A stretch of 64,000 bases of DNA from CAIWHR01 sp963836265 (GTDB lineage: Bacteria > Pseudomonadota > Gammaproteobacteria > Burkholderiales > Casimicrobiaceae): positions 482,887 to 546,886 of the forward strand of contig CAWIIO010000002.1 of NCBI GenBank assembly GCA_963836265.1, written 5' to 3'. Every line of letters begins with the position of its first letter. Positions within the stretch are counted from its first letter, which is position 1. Below the pieces are notes generated by a model. That model was not told where the DNA came from and searched no databases. It was given only the letters and a program-made list of their open reading frames with translations. Shown in pieces: positions 46,132 to 55,417 of the stretch. The translations under genes and the position numbers were made by a program.

Positions 46132-46785
46132 GTGAGATTGCTGAATCGGTTGCTCATCGTTTGGCGCACCCGGGGGGCGCAAGGGTTCGCCCGCTTCATC
46201 GCTTCTCGCATCTTTAGCTATAGACGAGACGTTATCTTTGAAGCTAAATTCGACCGCGACGATGGTGAACGGGTGCGCTGGAATGGATCCGGCACGATTA
46301 TCTGCATTTCTCGCGAGAATGTGGATCATGACTTGAGCCCACAGCTTGCGGCGCAGCTTGCACGTGGTGAGGGTGCAGAGTATCTGGAGGGGCTTCGCCG
46401 ACAGGATCTGCTCCTCGCGGTCGTGGATGAAGCGGGCGACGTTCTACATCACAGCTTCATTCTATTCGCGACACGCACTAAGTTGCTGCTAGGCGAAAGC
46501 CAGCAAACGCCATTGTTCGCCCACTGCGCGACACGGCCCGGGGTCCGGGGCCAACACCTCTACCCACACACGCTTCGCTACGGACTTGGCATTCTTGCGC
46601 AAAGGGGCTACAGGCGCGCCGTGATCAATTGCGATCCGGTTAATTTCGCCTCGGTGAGCGGCATAAAACGCGCAGGATTTCAGCTTGTGCGCGAAATCAG
46701 AACGTGGAGTCTTGGCGCGCGCCTCGGGCTGCAAACGGGTCGTGATCGCAATGATAAGTGGTTTGCGCGCATATATCTTGGGTAG
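46132..46785 (+). CDS. GNAT-family acyltransferase
   Basis: A 217-residue protein starting GTG 46132, four bases after the previous stop. The GNAT core covers about residues 95-190: LLLAVVDEAGDVLHHSFILF, FAHCATRPGVRGQHLYPHTLRYGLGILAQRGYRRAVINCDPVNFASVSGIKRAGF. The RPGVRGQHLY segment fits the acyl-CoA pyrophosphate loop and NFASVSGIKRAGF the last helix. It likely acylates an amino sugar. Base composition here and in the previous gene is slightly less GC-rich than in the operon to the left. Confidence 0.72.
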   Translation: MRLLNRLLIVWRTRGAQGFARFIASRIFSYRRDVIFEAKFDRDDGERVRWNGSGTIICISRENVDHDLSPQLAAQLARGEGAEYLEGLRRQDLLLAVVDEAGDVLHHSFILFATRTKLLLGESQQTPLFAHCATRPGVRGQHLYPHTLRYGLGILAQRGYRRAVINCDPVNFASVSGIKRAGFQLVREIRTWSLGARLGLQTGRDRNDKWFARIYLG

Positions 46786-47089
46786 GGTCATGATGGGACT
46801 CTTTATAACCAAATGCCCGTTGCTCGGAGATTGCTTAGCAATGCGCTGCCCTATCATGCTTAAGCGTACGTTGTTCATACCGAGCATGATCCTGGCCGCC
46901 TTCTCTGAACCCCGCAGCCGTGTCCGGGTTGCCGACGCAAAGTAGAATGTGCTGTGCATTCGGAGCCAATAACTGTTCAAGCGCTGTGCTCACCGCGCCT
47001 AGCCAGCATCAGCAGCATCGTGATGGCGACATCGCATTCTGCCGGTCTGCGATCCTAATCTCTGGTACCTCGGGTTACGTGAAGACATC
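46786..47089. other. Gene-free stretch
   Basis: About 300 bases of lower GC content without a supported gene or clear promoter; it may hold the start of transcription for the sulfotransferase. Confidence 0.45.
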
Positions 47090-48064
47090 ATGCGACCGTT
47101 GATCTTCCTGTTCGGTCTGCCGAGGTCGGGCACGACGTGGCTCGGGAAGATCTTCGACAGCCACCCTTTAACCATTTATCGTCACGAACCAGATAGCAGG
47201 GGCGCACTCGACGGAATGCCACTCTTTCCCGGCCCGTCGGACACGGATCGATGCGGCCCAACCGCCAAACGTTTTGTCGGCAGCCTGCCTCACATGAACG
47301 GGGTTAAGATCGCCGCGAGCGTGCCGGTCTTCCGCAAAGACTATCTTTCCCCACCTCGCTATTGGGCGAAGCGAACAACAATCTTCGCCGCAAGAATTGC
47401 ATCGCGTGTGTACGGCGAGATGCCCGTGACGGAATGGGTCGATTACGACCATCTGCCGAGTGCTCCGCTCGTTTGGAAGTCAGTCGAGTCGGCTGGACGG
47501 TTGGGCCTGTTTGGAGCAAGTTTCTCGAGCTCGCGAGGAATCTTGGTGTTGCGGCACCCCTGTGGCCACCTAGCGTCTCTTTTCCGATCGGTCGAGCTCG
47601 GCAAGGTTACCGCGAGGAACAGTGCGTTCGAAGACTTTGGCATCGTGGAGCTGCTGTTACAAACGGAGCAAGCGCACAAATACGGCCTGACAATGGATCA
47701 CTTCCGGGGCATGACGCCCGCTCAACGGCTCGCGTGGCGCTGGGTTGTCGTGAACGAGAAGGCAATTGAAGATACCTCTGGACTCCACAACTGCAGAATA
47801 GTTCGCTACGAAGATGTCTGCAAAGACCCGATTGGAGCTTCGAAGGAGCTGTTCCGGTTCGCGTTGCTCTCGTGGGCACCGCAGACTGAGCGGTTCATCG
47901 ACACGAGCACGACCACCGAGAATGCCGCCTATTACAGCATCTTTAAGAATCCGCTGCGGGCCGCAAATCAATGGCAGTCCGAACTCGATGGCCAGACCAT
48001 CGATCAAATCATGGGCGTCGTTCGAGCGACTTCGATGAGCCGATACTACGGCGCCGACATATAG
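47090..48064 (+). CDS. Sulfotransferase
   Basis: A 324-residue enzyme of the PAPS-dependent sulfotransferase family. The N-terminal 5'-phosphosulfate loop is FLFGLPRSGTTWLGKIFDSH. The 3'-phosphate motif is ILVLRHPCGHLASLF, with a late RIVRYEDVCKDP that matches the family. It has no signal peptide and should act in the cytoplasm on the lipid-linked repeat unit, making the exopolysaccharide sulfated. ATG 47090 is the start. No PAPS synthesis genes are in the window. Confidence 0.88.
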   Translation: MRPLIFLFGLPRSGTTWLGKIFDSHPLTIYRHEPDSRGALDGMPLFPGPSDTDRCGPTAKRFVGSLPHMNGVKIAASVPVFRKDYLSPPRYWAKRTTIFAARIASRVYGEMPVTEWVDYDHLPSAPLVWKSVESAGRLGLFGASFSSSRGILVLRHPCGHLASLFRSVELGKVTARNSAFEDFGIVELLLQTEQAHKYGLTMDHFRGMTPAQRLAWRWVVVNEKAIEDTSGLHNCRIVRYEDVCKDPIGASKELFRFALLSWAPQTERFIDTSTTTENAAYYSIFKNPLRAANQWQSELDGQTIDQIMGVVRATSMSRYYGADI

Positions 48065-48196
48065 TGGTATCGCCAGGTTTGGGGCGCGCTAAACGCATGT
48101 GTTGGCGGCTCACGAGCCAAGTCAAATGTTCGTCCTCATACCGTTCTCGCTAAGAGGAAAGCGACCGCTACCGGCAGCACCGCTTGCGTTTCAAGC

Positions 48197-49384
48197 GTGC
48201 TCCGCCCGCTGTCAACATTGCTCCGAGGCGATCACGTGTGCCCTGCCGTTGTCGTAGGCGGGGATCTCAATGCGCTCGGTGTCGTGCGCAGTCTTGCGGC
48301 GGGCGGCATGCCGATCGTTGTCGTCGGCGGCCGGGACGGCGGCGCAGCGATGGATTCGCGCCACGGCCGTAAGATCGCCGTGGCGGATACCGGCGGCGAG
48401 CCATTGCTCGAAGCCCTGGCCGCGATCGACGCAGAAGCTGGCGAGCGACCCGTGCTGTTCTTGACCGAAGAGAAATCCGTGCGGACGGTGTCGGAGCATC
48501 GCGATCGGATTCTTTCGCGGTTCAGGATCCGGTTGCCCGACCATCAGCGATTGATGGCGCTGATGGACAAGACACCGTTTCAGGCGTTCGCCGTGGACAA
48601 CGGCTTCCCGATACCGCGCGCCGTGTCCCTCCGGTCGAAAGCGGACCTGGCCGACGTCGCAAAATTGCAGTTCCCTTGCGTCCTCAAGCCCGCCCGGAAG
48701 GATTACAACTACGGCACCCGGTTTCAGAAGGCTTACATCGTCGTGGGCCTCGCCGACGTGGAGCGCCTGTTCACGGAAATCGCCCCGGTGATGTCGGACC
48801 TGGTGGTCCAGGAATGGATCGAGGGCGACGACAGCGACATCTACTTCTGCCTCGTCTACGTTGGTGCCGGCGGCGAGTCGGTGGCGTCATTCGCCGGGCG
48901 CAAGCTGCGCTCGTGGCCACCGCGCATCGGGGGCACCGCGAGCTGCATCGGCGCGCCGGCGCATGCGGAGGAGTTGACGCGGGTCACTTTCGAATTCTTT
49001 CGCGCGGCCGGTTTTGAAGGAATGGGCAGCATGGAGTACAAGCGCGACCGCCGCGATGGCCGCTTCCGGATGATCGAGCCGACGGTCGGCCGCACTGACT
49101 TCCAGGAGGAGGTCGCGACGGTGAACGGCGTGAACATTCCATTGGCTGCATACGATTACGAGACCGGGAACGAGCCTCATCGACCCGGAGAAGTCGCAAT
49201 TCCGCGCCTGTGGCGCGAACCGGTGACGGACAAATGGGCGCAGGAGCAGCAATCCCGATCTCCGGAACAGGGAATCAGGCACGCGGTTTGCGATGCGTAT
49301 TTTCGGGTCGACGATCCGATGCCATGGCTCAAGCTTACGGGTCAGCGCATCCGCGGCAAACTGGCCAGCCTGCGTCGCAAATGA
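48197..49384 (+). CDS. ATP-grasp ligase
   Basis: A 395-residue protein of the ATP-grasp superfamily, which forms an acyl-phosphate and joins it to an amine. The N-terminal domain starts CPAVVVGGDLNALGVVRSL. The ATP-grasp core has FPCVLKPARKDYNYGTRFQKAY and VVQEWIEGDDSDIYFCLV, with the metal ligands in MGSMEYKRDRRDGRFRMIEPTVGRTDFQ. The group resembles carboxylate-amine ligases such as D-aspartate ligase and occurs beside exopolysaccharide genes. It may add an amino acid to a uronic acid; inferred. GTG 48197 is the start. Confidence 0.8.
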   Translation: MLRPLSTLLRGDHVCPAVVVGGDLNALGVVRSLAAGGMPIVVVGGRDGGAAMDSRHGRKIAVADTGGEPLLEALAAIDAEAGERPVLFLTEEKSVRTVSEHRDRILSRFRIRLPDHQRLMALMDKTPFQAFAVDNGFPIPRAVSLRSKADLADVAKLQFPCVLKPARKDYNYGTRFQKAYIVVGLADVERLFTEIAPVMSDLVVQEWIEGDDSDIYFCLVYVGAGGESVASFAGRKLRSWPPRIGGTASCIGAPAHAEELTRVTFEFFRAAGFEGMGSMEYKRDRRDGRFRMIEPTVGRTDFQEEVATVNGVNIPLAAYDYETGNEPHRPGEVAIPRLWREPVTDKWAQEQQSRSPEQGIRHAVCDAYFRVDDPMPWLKLTGQRIRGKLASLRRK

Positions 49385-49430
49385 TGGCGATGAACTGGAT
49401 ATCGTGCCGGGCGGTGCGGAGAATCGCTCG

Positions 49431-50579
49431 ATGAATCATGTCCTGCTGCTCGCACGCGATAAGCTGGGGCTGGGCGTCGGCCCGATCCGATCCATCGAGG
49501 AGCACCTGCGAGCCGCGGCGGACTGGCTGTTGCGCGCCCAGGCAGCGACCCTGGATGACGGCGTGGCGCATTCCTACGACGTCCGAACCGGTAAGTGGCT
49601 GGCGTCCTATCCGGAAACGACGGGGTACATCATCCCGACGCTTTACGATTACGCTCGGCATTTCAGTGCGCCCGGCTGCGCAGACGCCGCGCGCCGAATG
49701 GCGCTCTGGGAAGTGGCGGTGCAGCTTCCCGGGGGTGGGATTCGCGCCGGAACCATGAATGCGGAAGTCGTCGTCCCGACGGTCTTCAACACGGGGCAGG
49801 TTCTGTTCGGATTGGCGAGGGCAGCATCGGAGACCGGCGACGAGTCGATCCGCACGGCGCTGATTCGAGCCGCCGACTGGCTGGTCGCCGCGCAGGACGA
49901 GGACGGTTGCTGGCGGAGGTTCCCGTCGCCATTCACGACGACCAAAACGGCCGCGTACAACACGCGAAGCGCTTTCGGCCTCGTGCGCGCATTCGCCGTC
50001 GTTCCCGATCAGAAATATCTCGACGCGGCGGATCGCAATGTCGCTTGGGCGATTGGGACGGCGCAGCCGAACGGCTGGCTACCGGGCAACTGTCTCATGG
50101 CAAATGCCGACGACAGCGCATTGGTACACACGATCGCCTATTCGATTCGCGGCATCCTCGAGGTGGGTGTGGCGGCAGGGAAGCCGCAATACATCGAGCA
50201 CGCGCTGAAGATGGCCCAAGCGGTCGCTCGCGCTCAGAATGCGGACGACTCGGTGCCGGCCTATTACAATCCCGATTGGAGTCCGAAGGTCCGCTGGACC
50301 TGCGTGACGGGCAACTCGCAACTGGCGATCGACTGGCTGCGGCTTGCCCGGGTAACGGGCGAGGCGGGGCTCATGGAGAATGCCCGGCGAGCCAATCGCT
50401 TCAACATGAGCATCCAGGACCTGCGCGCGCCGGACCTGGCCATTCGCGGTGCGCTCAAGGGGTCGCATCCGATCAACGGCGGTTACATGACGTGGCGCTA
50501 CCCCAATTGGGCGGCAAAATTCTTCATGGACGCGCTGATGCTGGAGAAGCTCTTCGATCGGATCGAAGACATCGGTTGA
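49431..50579 (+). CDS. Alpha/alpha-toroid protein of the exopolysaccharide locus (possible glycan-active enzyme)
   Basis: A 382-residue protein from ATG 49431. It is all helical with repeated hydrophobic pairs: EEHLRAAADWLLRAQ, YETTGYIIPTLYDYAR (approximate), VFNTGQVLFGLARAA, ALIRAADWLVAAQDEDGCW, TRSAFGLVRAFAVV and HTIAYSIRGILEVGVAA. This is the (alpha/alpha)6-barrel pattern of unsaturated glucuronyl hydrolases, lyases and cyclases. No signal peptide is visible, so it acts in the cytoplasm, or is misread. I cannot assign a catalytic residue. It follows the ATP-grasp gene by 46 bases. Confidence 0.68.
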   Translation: MNHVLLLARDKLGLGVGPIRSIEEHLRAAADWLLRAQAATLDDGVAHSYDVRTGKWLASYPETTGYIIPTLYDYARHFSAPGCADAARRMALWEVAVQLPGGGIRAGTMNAEVVVPTVFNTGQVLFGLARAASETGDESIRTALIRAADWLVAAQDEDGCWRRFPSPFTTTKTAAYNTRSAFGLVRAFAVVPDQKYLDAADRNVAWAIGTAQPNGWLPGNCLMANADDSALVHTIAYSIRGILEVGVAAGKPQYIEHALKMAQAVARAQNADDSVPAYYNPDWSPKVRWTCVTGNSQLAIDWLRLARVTGEAGLMENARRANRFNMSIQDLRAPDLAIRGALKGSHPINGGYMTWRYPNWAAKFFMDALMLEKLFDRIEDIG

Positions 50580-50630
50580 GCCCTGAGCGGCAAACCAAGG
50601 CCAGCGAAAATCATTAGGACATAACGGCGA

Positions 50631-51294
50631 ATGAAGGTTCAGATCCTGCCGTGGCGCCTTAAAGCGGCAATATCCGAGAGGTTTCCTCTCGGCTATCATC
50701 TGGCAGTCAATCTATTCAGGCGTGGCCACAGCGAAGCCTATTGGGACAATCGACTGGCGGAGACCTGGCATCAGCGTACGTGGCCGACCAAGAACGAAAC
50801 GATTGCGGGACTTACCAATCCCGAGCAGGTCATTCTCGACATCGCCTGTGGCAACGGAAGCATACTCCGCGACCTCAAGTCTCGCGGCTACAAGCATCTG
50901 CACGGCCTCGAGATTTCCCGGTACGCGGTCCGTCGGCTGACCGAGGAGGGCATCGCGATGCACCACGGCAGCATTCCCGACCTGCCGCTGCCGGACGGAT
51001 TCTGCGACGTCGTCATCGCATCGCAGGTGCTGGAGCACGTGATTCGGCGAAACCGCTTCGCGCGGGAAATCGTGCGGGTGCTGAAGCCGAGAGGGCAGTG
51101 CGTTCGTGTTCGTGCCTAACAATTGCCTTGGTCCCATCGACGAGCCCGAGCACGTTATCAAGTACAACGAAGATACTTTCCGCAGTTTTCTCGGCCGGCA
51201 CTTCGAGATCGTCTCGATCGAGAAGATCCGTGACGCGAACTACTCGATGTCCATTCTTTTCGCCCATGTCCGCACCGGCGGCCACTGGGATTGA
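50631..51294 (+). CDS. Class I SAM-dependent methyltransferase, one apparent frameshift
   Basis: About 220 residues. The SAM-binding motif is VILDIACGNGSILRDLKSRGYKHLHGLEIS, with motif II around LPDGFCDVVIASQVLEHV. Near 51104 the frame breaks after RPRGQCV-type sequence (VLKPRGQCV) and continues FVPNNCLGPIDEPEHVIKYNEDTFRSFLG, the usual C-terminal part of this group, in the next frame. It probably O-methylates a sugar of the repeat unit. The corrected gene ends at 51294, overlapping the start of the flippase gene. Confidence 0.84.
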
Positions 51295-52742
51295 TACAGG
51301 CGCCGCCAGCCGTGTCGCTGCGCGAGCAGGTCATTTCCGGTCTCAAGTGGACGGCTTCCGCCCGGCTCCTGGGTCAGTTGGCGACATGGGCCATCACGAT
51401 CGTGGTCATGCGGCTGCTTACGCCAGCGGACTATGGGCTGTTGGCGCTCGCCACTCTATTCGTTGGATTTCTCAGTTTGGTATCTGAAATCGGCTTGCAG
51501 GACGCGGTGGTTCAGACGAAAGATCTGAGCACCGAGGAACTGCGGTCGGTCTTTGGCGCCGTGATCCTCGTCAATGTCGTCGTGGCCGCGACCATCGCTC
51601 TCCTACTGGCGCCTCTTGCGGCGACGTTCTTCTCCGAGCCGCGACTGCGCGAGGTGATGCAGGTGTTGAGCCTGCAGTTCTTAATCAGTTCCTTGATCGT
51701 GATCCCTACGGCGATGCTCGAGCGAAAACTCGCGTACCGCGGAAGATCGGTTGGCCAGGTCGCGGCGACTCTCATCGGCAGCCTCACGACCCTTGCGCTC
51801 GCCTATTCCGGCGCCGGCGTCTGGGCGTTGGTGGGGGGGAGCCTCTGCAAGGCCCTCGTCGAGGCTGTGATTCTCAATTCGATTTCTCCATTTCTGGAGC
51901 TGCCCGCTTTCGCTTTTTCGACCGTCCGACACCTGATCGGATACGGGCTCAAAGTTGCGCTTACTAGACTGATGTGGTTCGTATACTCCCAGGCGGATAC
52001 GTTCATCATCGGGAAGGTGCTGGGGCAATCGCCGCTGGGACTGTATTCGGTGGGAATGCACCTTGCCTCGCTTCCCGCACAGCGCGTTAGCCAGGTGGTC
52101 AATCAGATGGCGTTTCCCGCTTTTTCTCAGGCGAGGCGAGAGCGTGGCGATATCCGTGATCATCTGCTGCTCGCCGTTCGTACGCTCAGCTTTTTCGCGT
52201 TCCCGGTGTTCTGGGGCATCGGCAGCATCGCTGGCGAGATCGTCGACGTATTTCTCGGCCCCAAGTGGACGGGCGCGATCACGCCACTGGCCTTGCTGGC
52301 GCTGATCATGCCGCTACGAATCCTGAGTCCGATTACGCACGCGGCACTGCAGGCCGTGGGGCAAGCGGGCGTGAGCCTGCGCAACACGCTGCTTGCCTGT
52401 GTCGTGATGCCAATAGCGTTCCTGATCGGCTGTCAGTTCGGGCTTACCGGTGTTGCACTCGGCTGGGTCTGCGCCTTCCCCGTCGTGACGCTGATCAATC
52501 TCATCCGTTCTTTGCCCTGGCTTGGCACGACGCTCGGTCAATATCTCTTGGCCATGGGCATGGCTTCCGGCCCGGGCGTGATCATGTACGTGGTCGTGAC
52601 GCTGACGCGCAGGGCGCTGAACGCCCGTCCACTCCCCAGCTTGATCGTATCGATCACCGTCGGCGCTGCTGTATACGCTGCCGCCACCTATCTGGCGAAT
52701 CGGAAGGGCGCCTATGAAGTACTGCGGCTCGTGAGGAAATGA
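51291..52742 (+). CDS. Polysaccharide flippase (Wzx/MATE-like)
   Basis: A 483-residue inner-membrane protein with about 12-14 hydrophobic segments, beginning LREQVISGLKWTASARLLGQLATW. The pattern LLTPADYGLLALATLFVGFLSLVSEIGLQDAVVQ and the later NQMAFPAFSQARRERGDI are typical of the polysaccharide_synt/MOP-flippase family. It should move the undecaprenyl-linked repeat unit across the inner membrane, implying a Wzx/Wzy route. It starts with TTG 51291, overlapping the methyltransferase stop by four bases. Confidence 0.9.
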   Translation: MIQAPPAVSLREQVISGLKWTASARLLGQLATWAITIVVMRLLTPADYGLLALATLFVGFLSLVSEIGLQDAVVQTKDLSTEELRSVFGAVILVNVVVAATIALLLAPLAATFFSEPRLREVMQVLSLQFLISSLIVIPTAMLERKLAYRGRSVGQVAATLIGSLTTLALAYSGAGVWALVGGSLCKALVEAVILNSISPFLELPAFAFSTVRHLIGYGLKVALTRLMWFVYSQADTFIIGKVLGQSPLGLYSVGMHLASLPAQRVSQVVNQMAFPAFSQARRERGDIRDHLLLAVRTLSFFAFPVFWGIGSIAGEIVDVFLGPKWTGAITPLALLALIMPLRILSPITHAALQAVGQAGVSLRNTLLACVVMPIAFLIGCQFGLTGVALGWVCAFPVVTLINLIRSLPWLGTTLGQYLLAMGMASGPGVIMYVVVTLTRRALNARPLPSLIVSITVGAAVYAAATYLANRKGAYEVLRLVRK

Positions 52743-52855
52743 CACCTGCGGTGGCCATGCGCGCAAAGCTTGCATCTCAAAGCGTCAGGTGAAGCACCGT
52801 AGACCGCTTACATTGGATCTGGGGGTGGCGGCGCGTGCTGGTGCCGCCACCAGCA

Positions 52856-54810
52856 TCACCATGAACGAGCGCGATGGCTGCCACCGCCACGGCCACCGGG
52901 ATTGGGATCGATCGAGAATCGCGCCTGGCCGGGTTTCCGGTAGTGGGGCATGACCGAATTGGTGAGTTCGGACTGGATGTAGTCGTAGCAAGCCTGCGCG
53001 CCGGCAATGCCGCGCGTGACCGCGACCGCCAGGACGGCACGAAGATGCAGGAAAAATGACGGCCCTGTCTGATAGAACTGCTGCATGATGGTGTGCCCGT
53101 CCCATCCCGCCGTATCAATGGTGTGGCCGCCGACGTCCGTTGCCCGTCCGAGCCGGCGGCGTAGTAAGTCCAATAGTCGGCCCAGTTTGTCGCACCGTCG
53201 CATCGGTCGACGGTGTCGCTGAAATAGAGGGTCGAGTGACTTGTACGACGCCGGATCCTTGTTCGGGACGCAGTAATAGGGAACTGGCCACTGCCGGTTC
53301 CAACCTGATGTCCCGTTCGACTGCTGGATGTGGAGGTCGACGCCCCAGGCGAAGATCGGCTGCCAGTCGGCAAAGCCCTGATCGACCGCCATGCCGACTA
53401 CGGCGTTGAGCCAGGCGGCCATCCACGTCGCGTTGGAATCCGTACGCGTCCACGTCCTGAACAGCGGTATGGATGCGGGCCGGTGAGTTGACGAAGCGCA
53501 ACGAGAACGCCTTGTTGTCGTCGATGCAGGACTGCCAATAGCTCTTGGGCCGCAGCCATGCCGGTACGGTCGCCGGGCAGCTCGCCGCAAGCTGGAACAG
53601 ATCACGCAGGCCCCAGGCAAACGACCGGGACGCCCCCGGGTAGACCAGTGCCTTCGAGCTTCTCGGTGCCGCGATGGTAGGCGGCAAACAGGATTTGCCA
53701 ATTGGTGCTGAATTGCAGTTCTTCCAGGAAATAGGGATCCTCCGTCAGCAGCCAGGGCAGATTCACACAAGGATAGAAGTGGGCCGCATTGAGGGCCACG
53801 AAACTCGGATTGGCATTGGGATCCACATCGGGCGCGTAGTTGATCGTGCCGCCGTCTTTCTTGAACCGCAGCTTGTTGTTGCGGACGTCGAGCACGGCGC
53901 CGGTGGCGTCGTCGCGAATGTGCACGCACCAATTACCGCACCATTCGCCCTCGGTGCGCAGCGTAGTCAACGACGCAGCGGAACCGTTGATCACATAGTC
54001 CGCCGCATATTCGGTCAGGAAGCCGATCTGCGGATTGTCGCCGGCTGCGCCCATCGCATTTGCGAATGCGCCGAGCACCGCATCATGTGGCGCACTCATC
54101 GGCCCGCTCCAGGCGATGGCGTTGTTCCGGGGGGGCAATCCAAAGAGGCCGCCGGAGCCGAAGTTCGGTATCCAGCCGCGAGTCTTGAGGGTCGCCGGGG
54201 TGCGCACGACCGGCCGCGGGGAGGATTGGTAGCGCCAGCGGGCGTACCACCAGTGCTGGGGGACGGTATAGGTGGCCTGCGTAGCCCCGCCTTTGGTAAT
54301 GGTGGCCGTATAGGCGGTGGTGATGTGCGTGGGCGTGCCCGCGGTGGAGCGCCCATATTCGACGATCACTTCGTCGCGATAACCGGCCCCGACGATGCGG
54401 TTGCCCGCCGCATCGGCGTCGACCCGAAAGTAGACGCGCCAGTCGGGAAAGGCCGGGTTCTGCGCCAAATAAGACTTCTGACGAACGTACTCGCCGACGA
54501 AGTCGCCCTGGGCCACTGCGTTCGCACCCGAAAACGTGGCCACATTGCCACCACCAAAATCGAGCGTTATCGCAAAATCGCTAACCGGCCGCGCTGTTGC
54601 AGCATCGATCGCGCGCCGTGTCGCGCTGGACAGCGTTTCGGTCCGGGCGACAAGCGGTGCGGTCAGCAGATTGGCGGCAATCCCGCCAATGAATCTTCGT
54701 CGGTCTACCAATCCGCTTGTTCCATATGTTTGCTTCAGAACCTCAAGGATTTTCGGCTGAAGGAATTGCCGATGCCGTTCGACGATCGGGTTCTCGAACG
54801 ACCGGCACAA
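52856..54810 (-). pseudogene. Broken paralogue of the large secreted protein at 61-64 kb
   Basis: From 54810 down the frame is open to about 53645 and starts with an unusual N terminus that includes a twin-arginine-like DRRRFIGGIAANLL. Then several small indels (near 53645, 53475, 53135 and 52945) throw the frame. The body (ITLDFGGGNVATFSGANAVAQG... onward) is nearly identical in DNA to 62063-63725. In the other copy each of these sites is in frame. It ends in a Gly-rich segment and lacks the two C-terminal domains of the intact copy. Function of the domain is unknown; either a decayed duplicate or a real gene with sequencing errors. Confidence 0.75.
52906..54567 (-). repeat. 1.66-kb direct repeat, copy 1
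   Basis: Nearly base-for-base the same as 62063-63725 and in the same orientation; the offset is 9157-9158 bases at both ends. Differences are scattered single bases and a few indels. Identity drops sharply outside the listed ends. Confidence 0.95.
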
Positions 54811-55417
54811 CCCATCCCAAGACCGATTGGATCATGCAGGTGGGACGAAATTTACTCGATGCCGGCGAACCGTTGGTACACAAGACGTGCCTGATTCCTG
54901 ATCACGATATAGAATAATGCGCGAAGCCTTCGGCGGATGCTTGCCCGAAGGGCTGTCCCAAGTCATTCGGTTGCCACCACGCTCGCCAAACCTGAATGCA
55001 TGTGTGGAACGTTGGACGTAAAATGTCTGCGTTCGATGCCTATCCAGGACAGTCCGATCGGGGAGGGCATGGCGGCATCCTGTGGAATCTGACGGAGGTC
55101 GCGGCTGATTTGCGGTATCGTTCACGAATTCAACAGCGTTGACAAGAGGGATTGCGATTTCTACCGTTTGCTGAGACCCGTCGACCCGTCGACCAGGCGC
55201 CGCAAGCCGGTATTTGCTTGGTCCTAGAGCGCTCAAGCAGTCGTCGACAGTTCGTAGGTTCCAAAGCGGTTTGCTCGCGTGCGTTGCATAGGCGCATGCG
55301 AAGCGGGCGCTACGGAGATCGAGTTGCAACGTCAAGCCCGCCGGCGGGCCGGGCTTTCGACTTTCGCGGGCAGCCCAGAGACCTTTTCGAGTTCGCAGTC
55401 TAACGCAGTCATTACGC
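54811..55417. other. 607-bp stretch upstream of the acylation module
   Basis: No gene is supported. It must contain the promoter for the MBOAT operon. A GC-rich hairpin (AAGCCC...GGGCTT around 55336-55358) lies just ahead of it. Confidence 0.5.
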
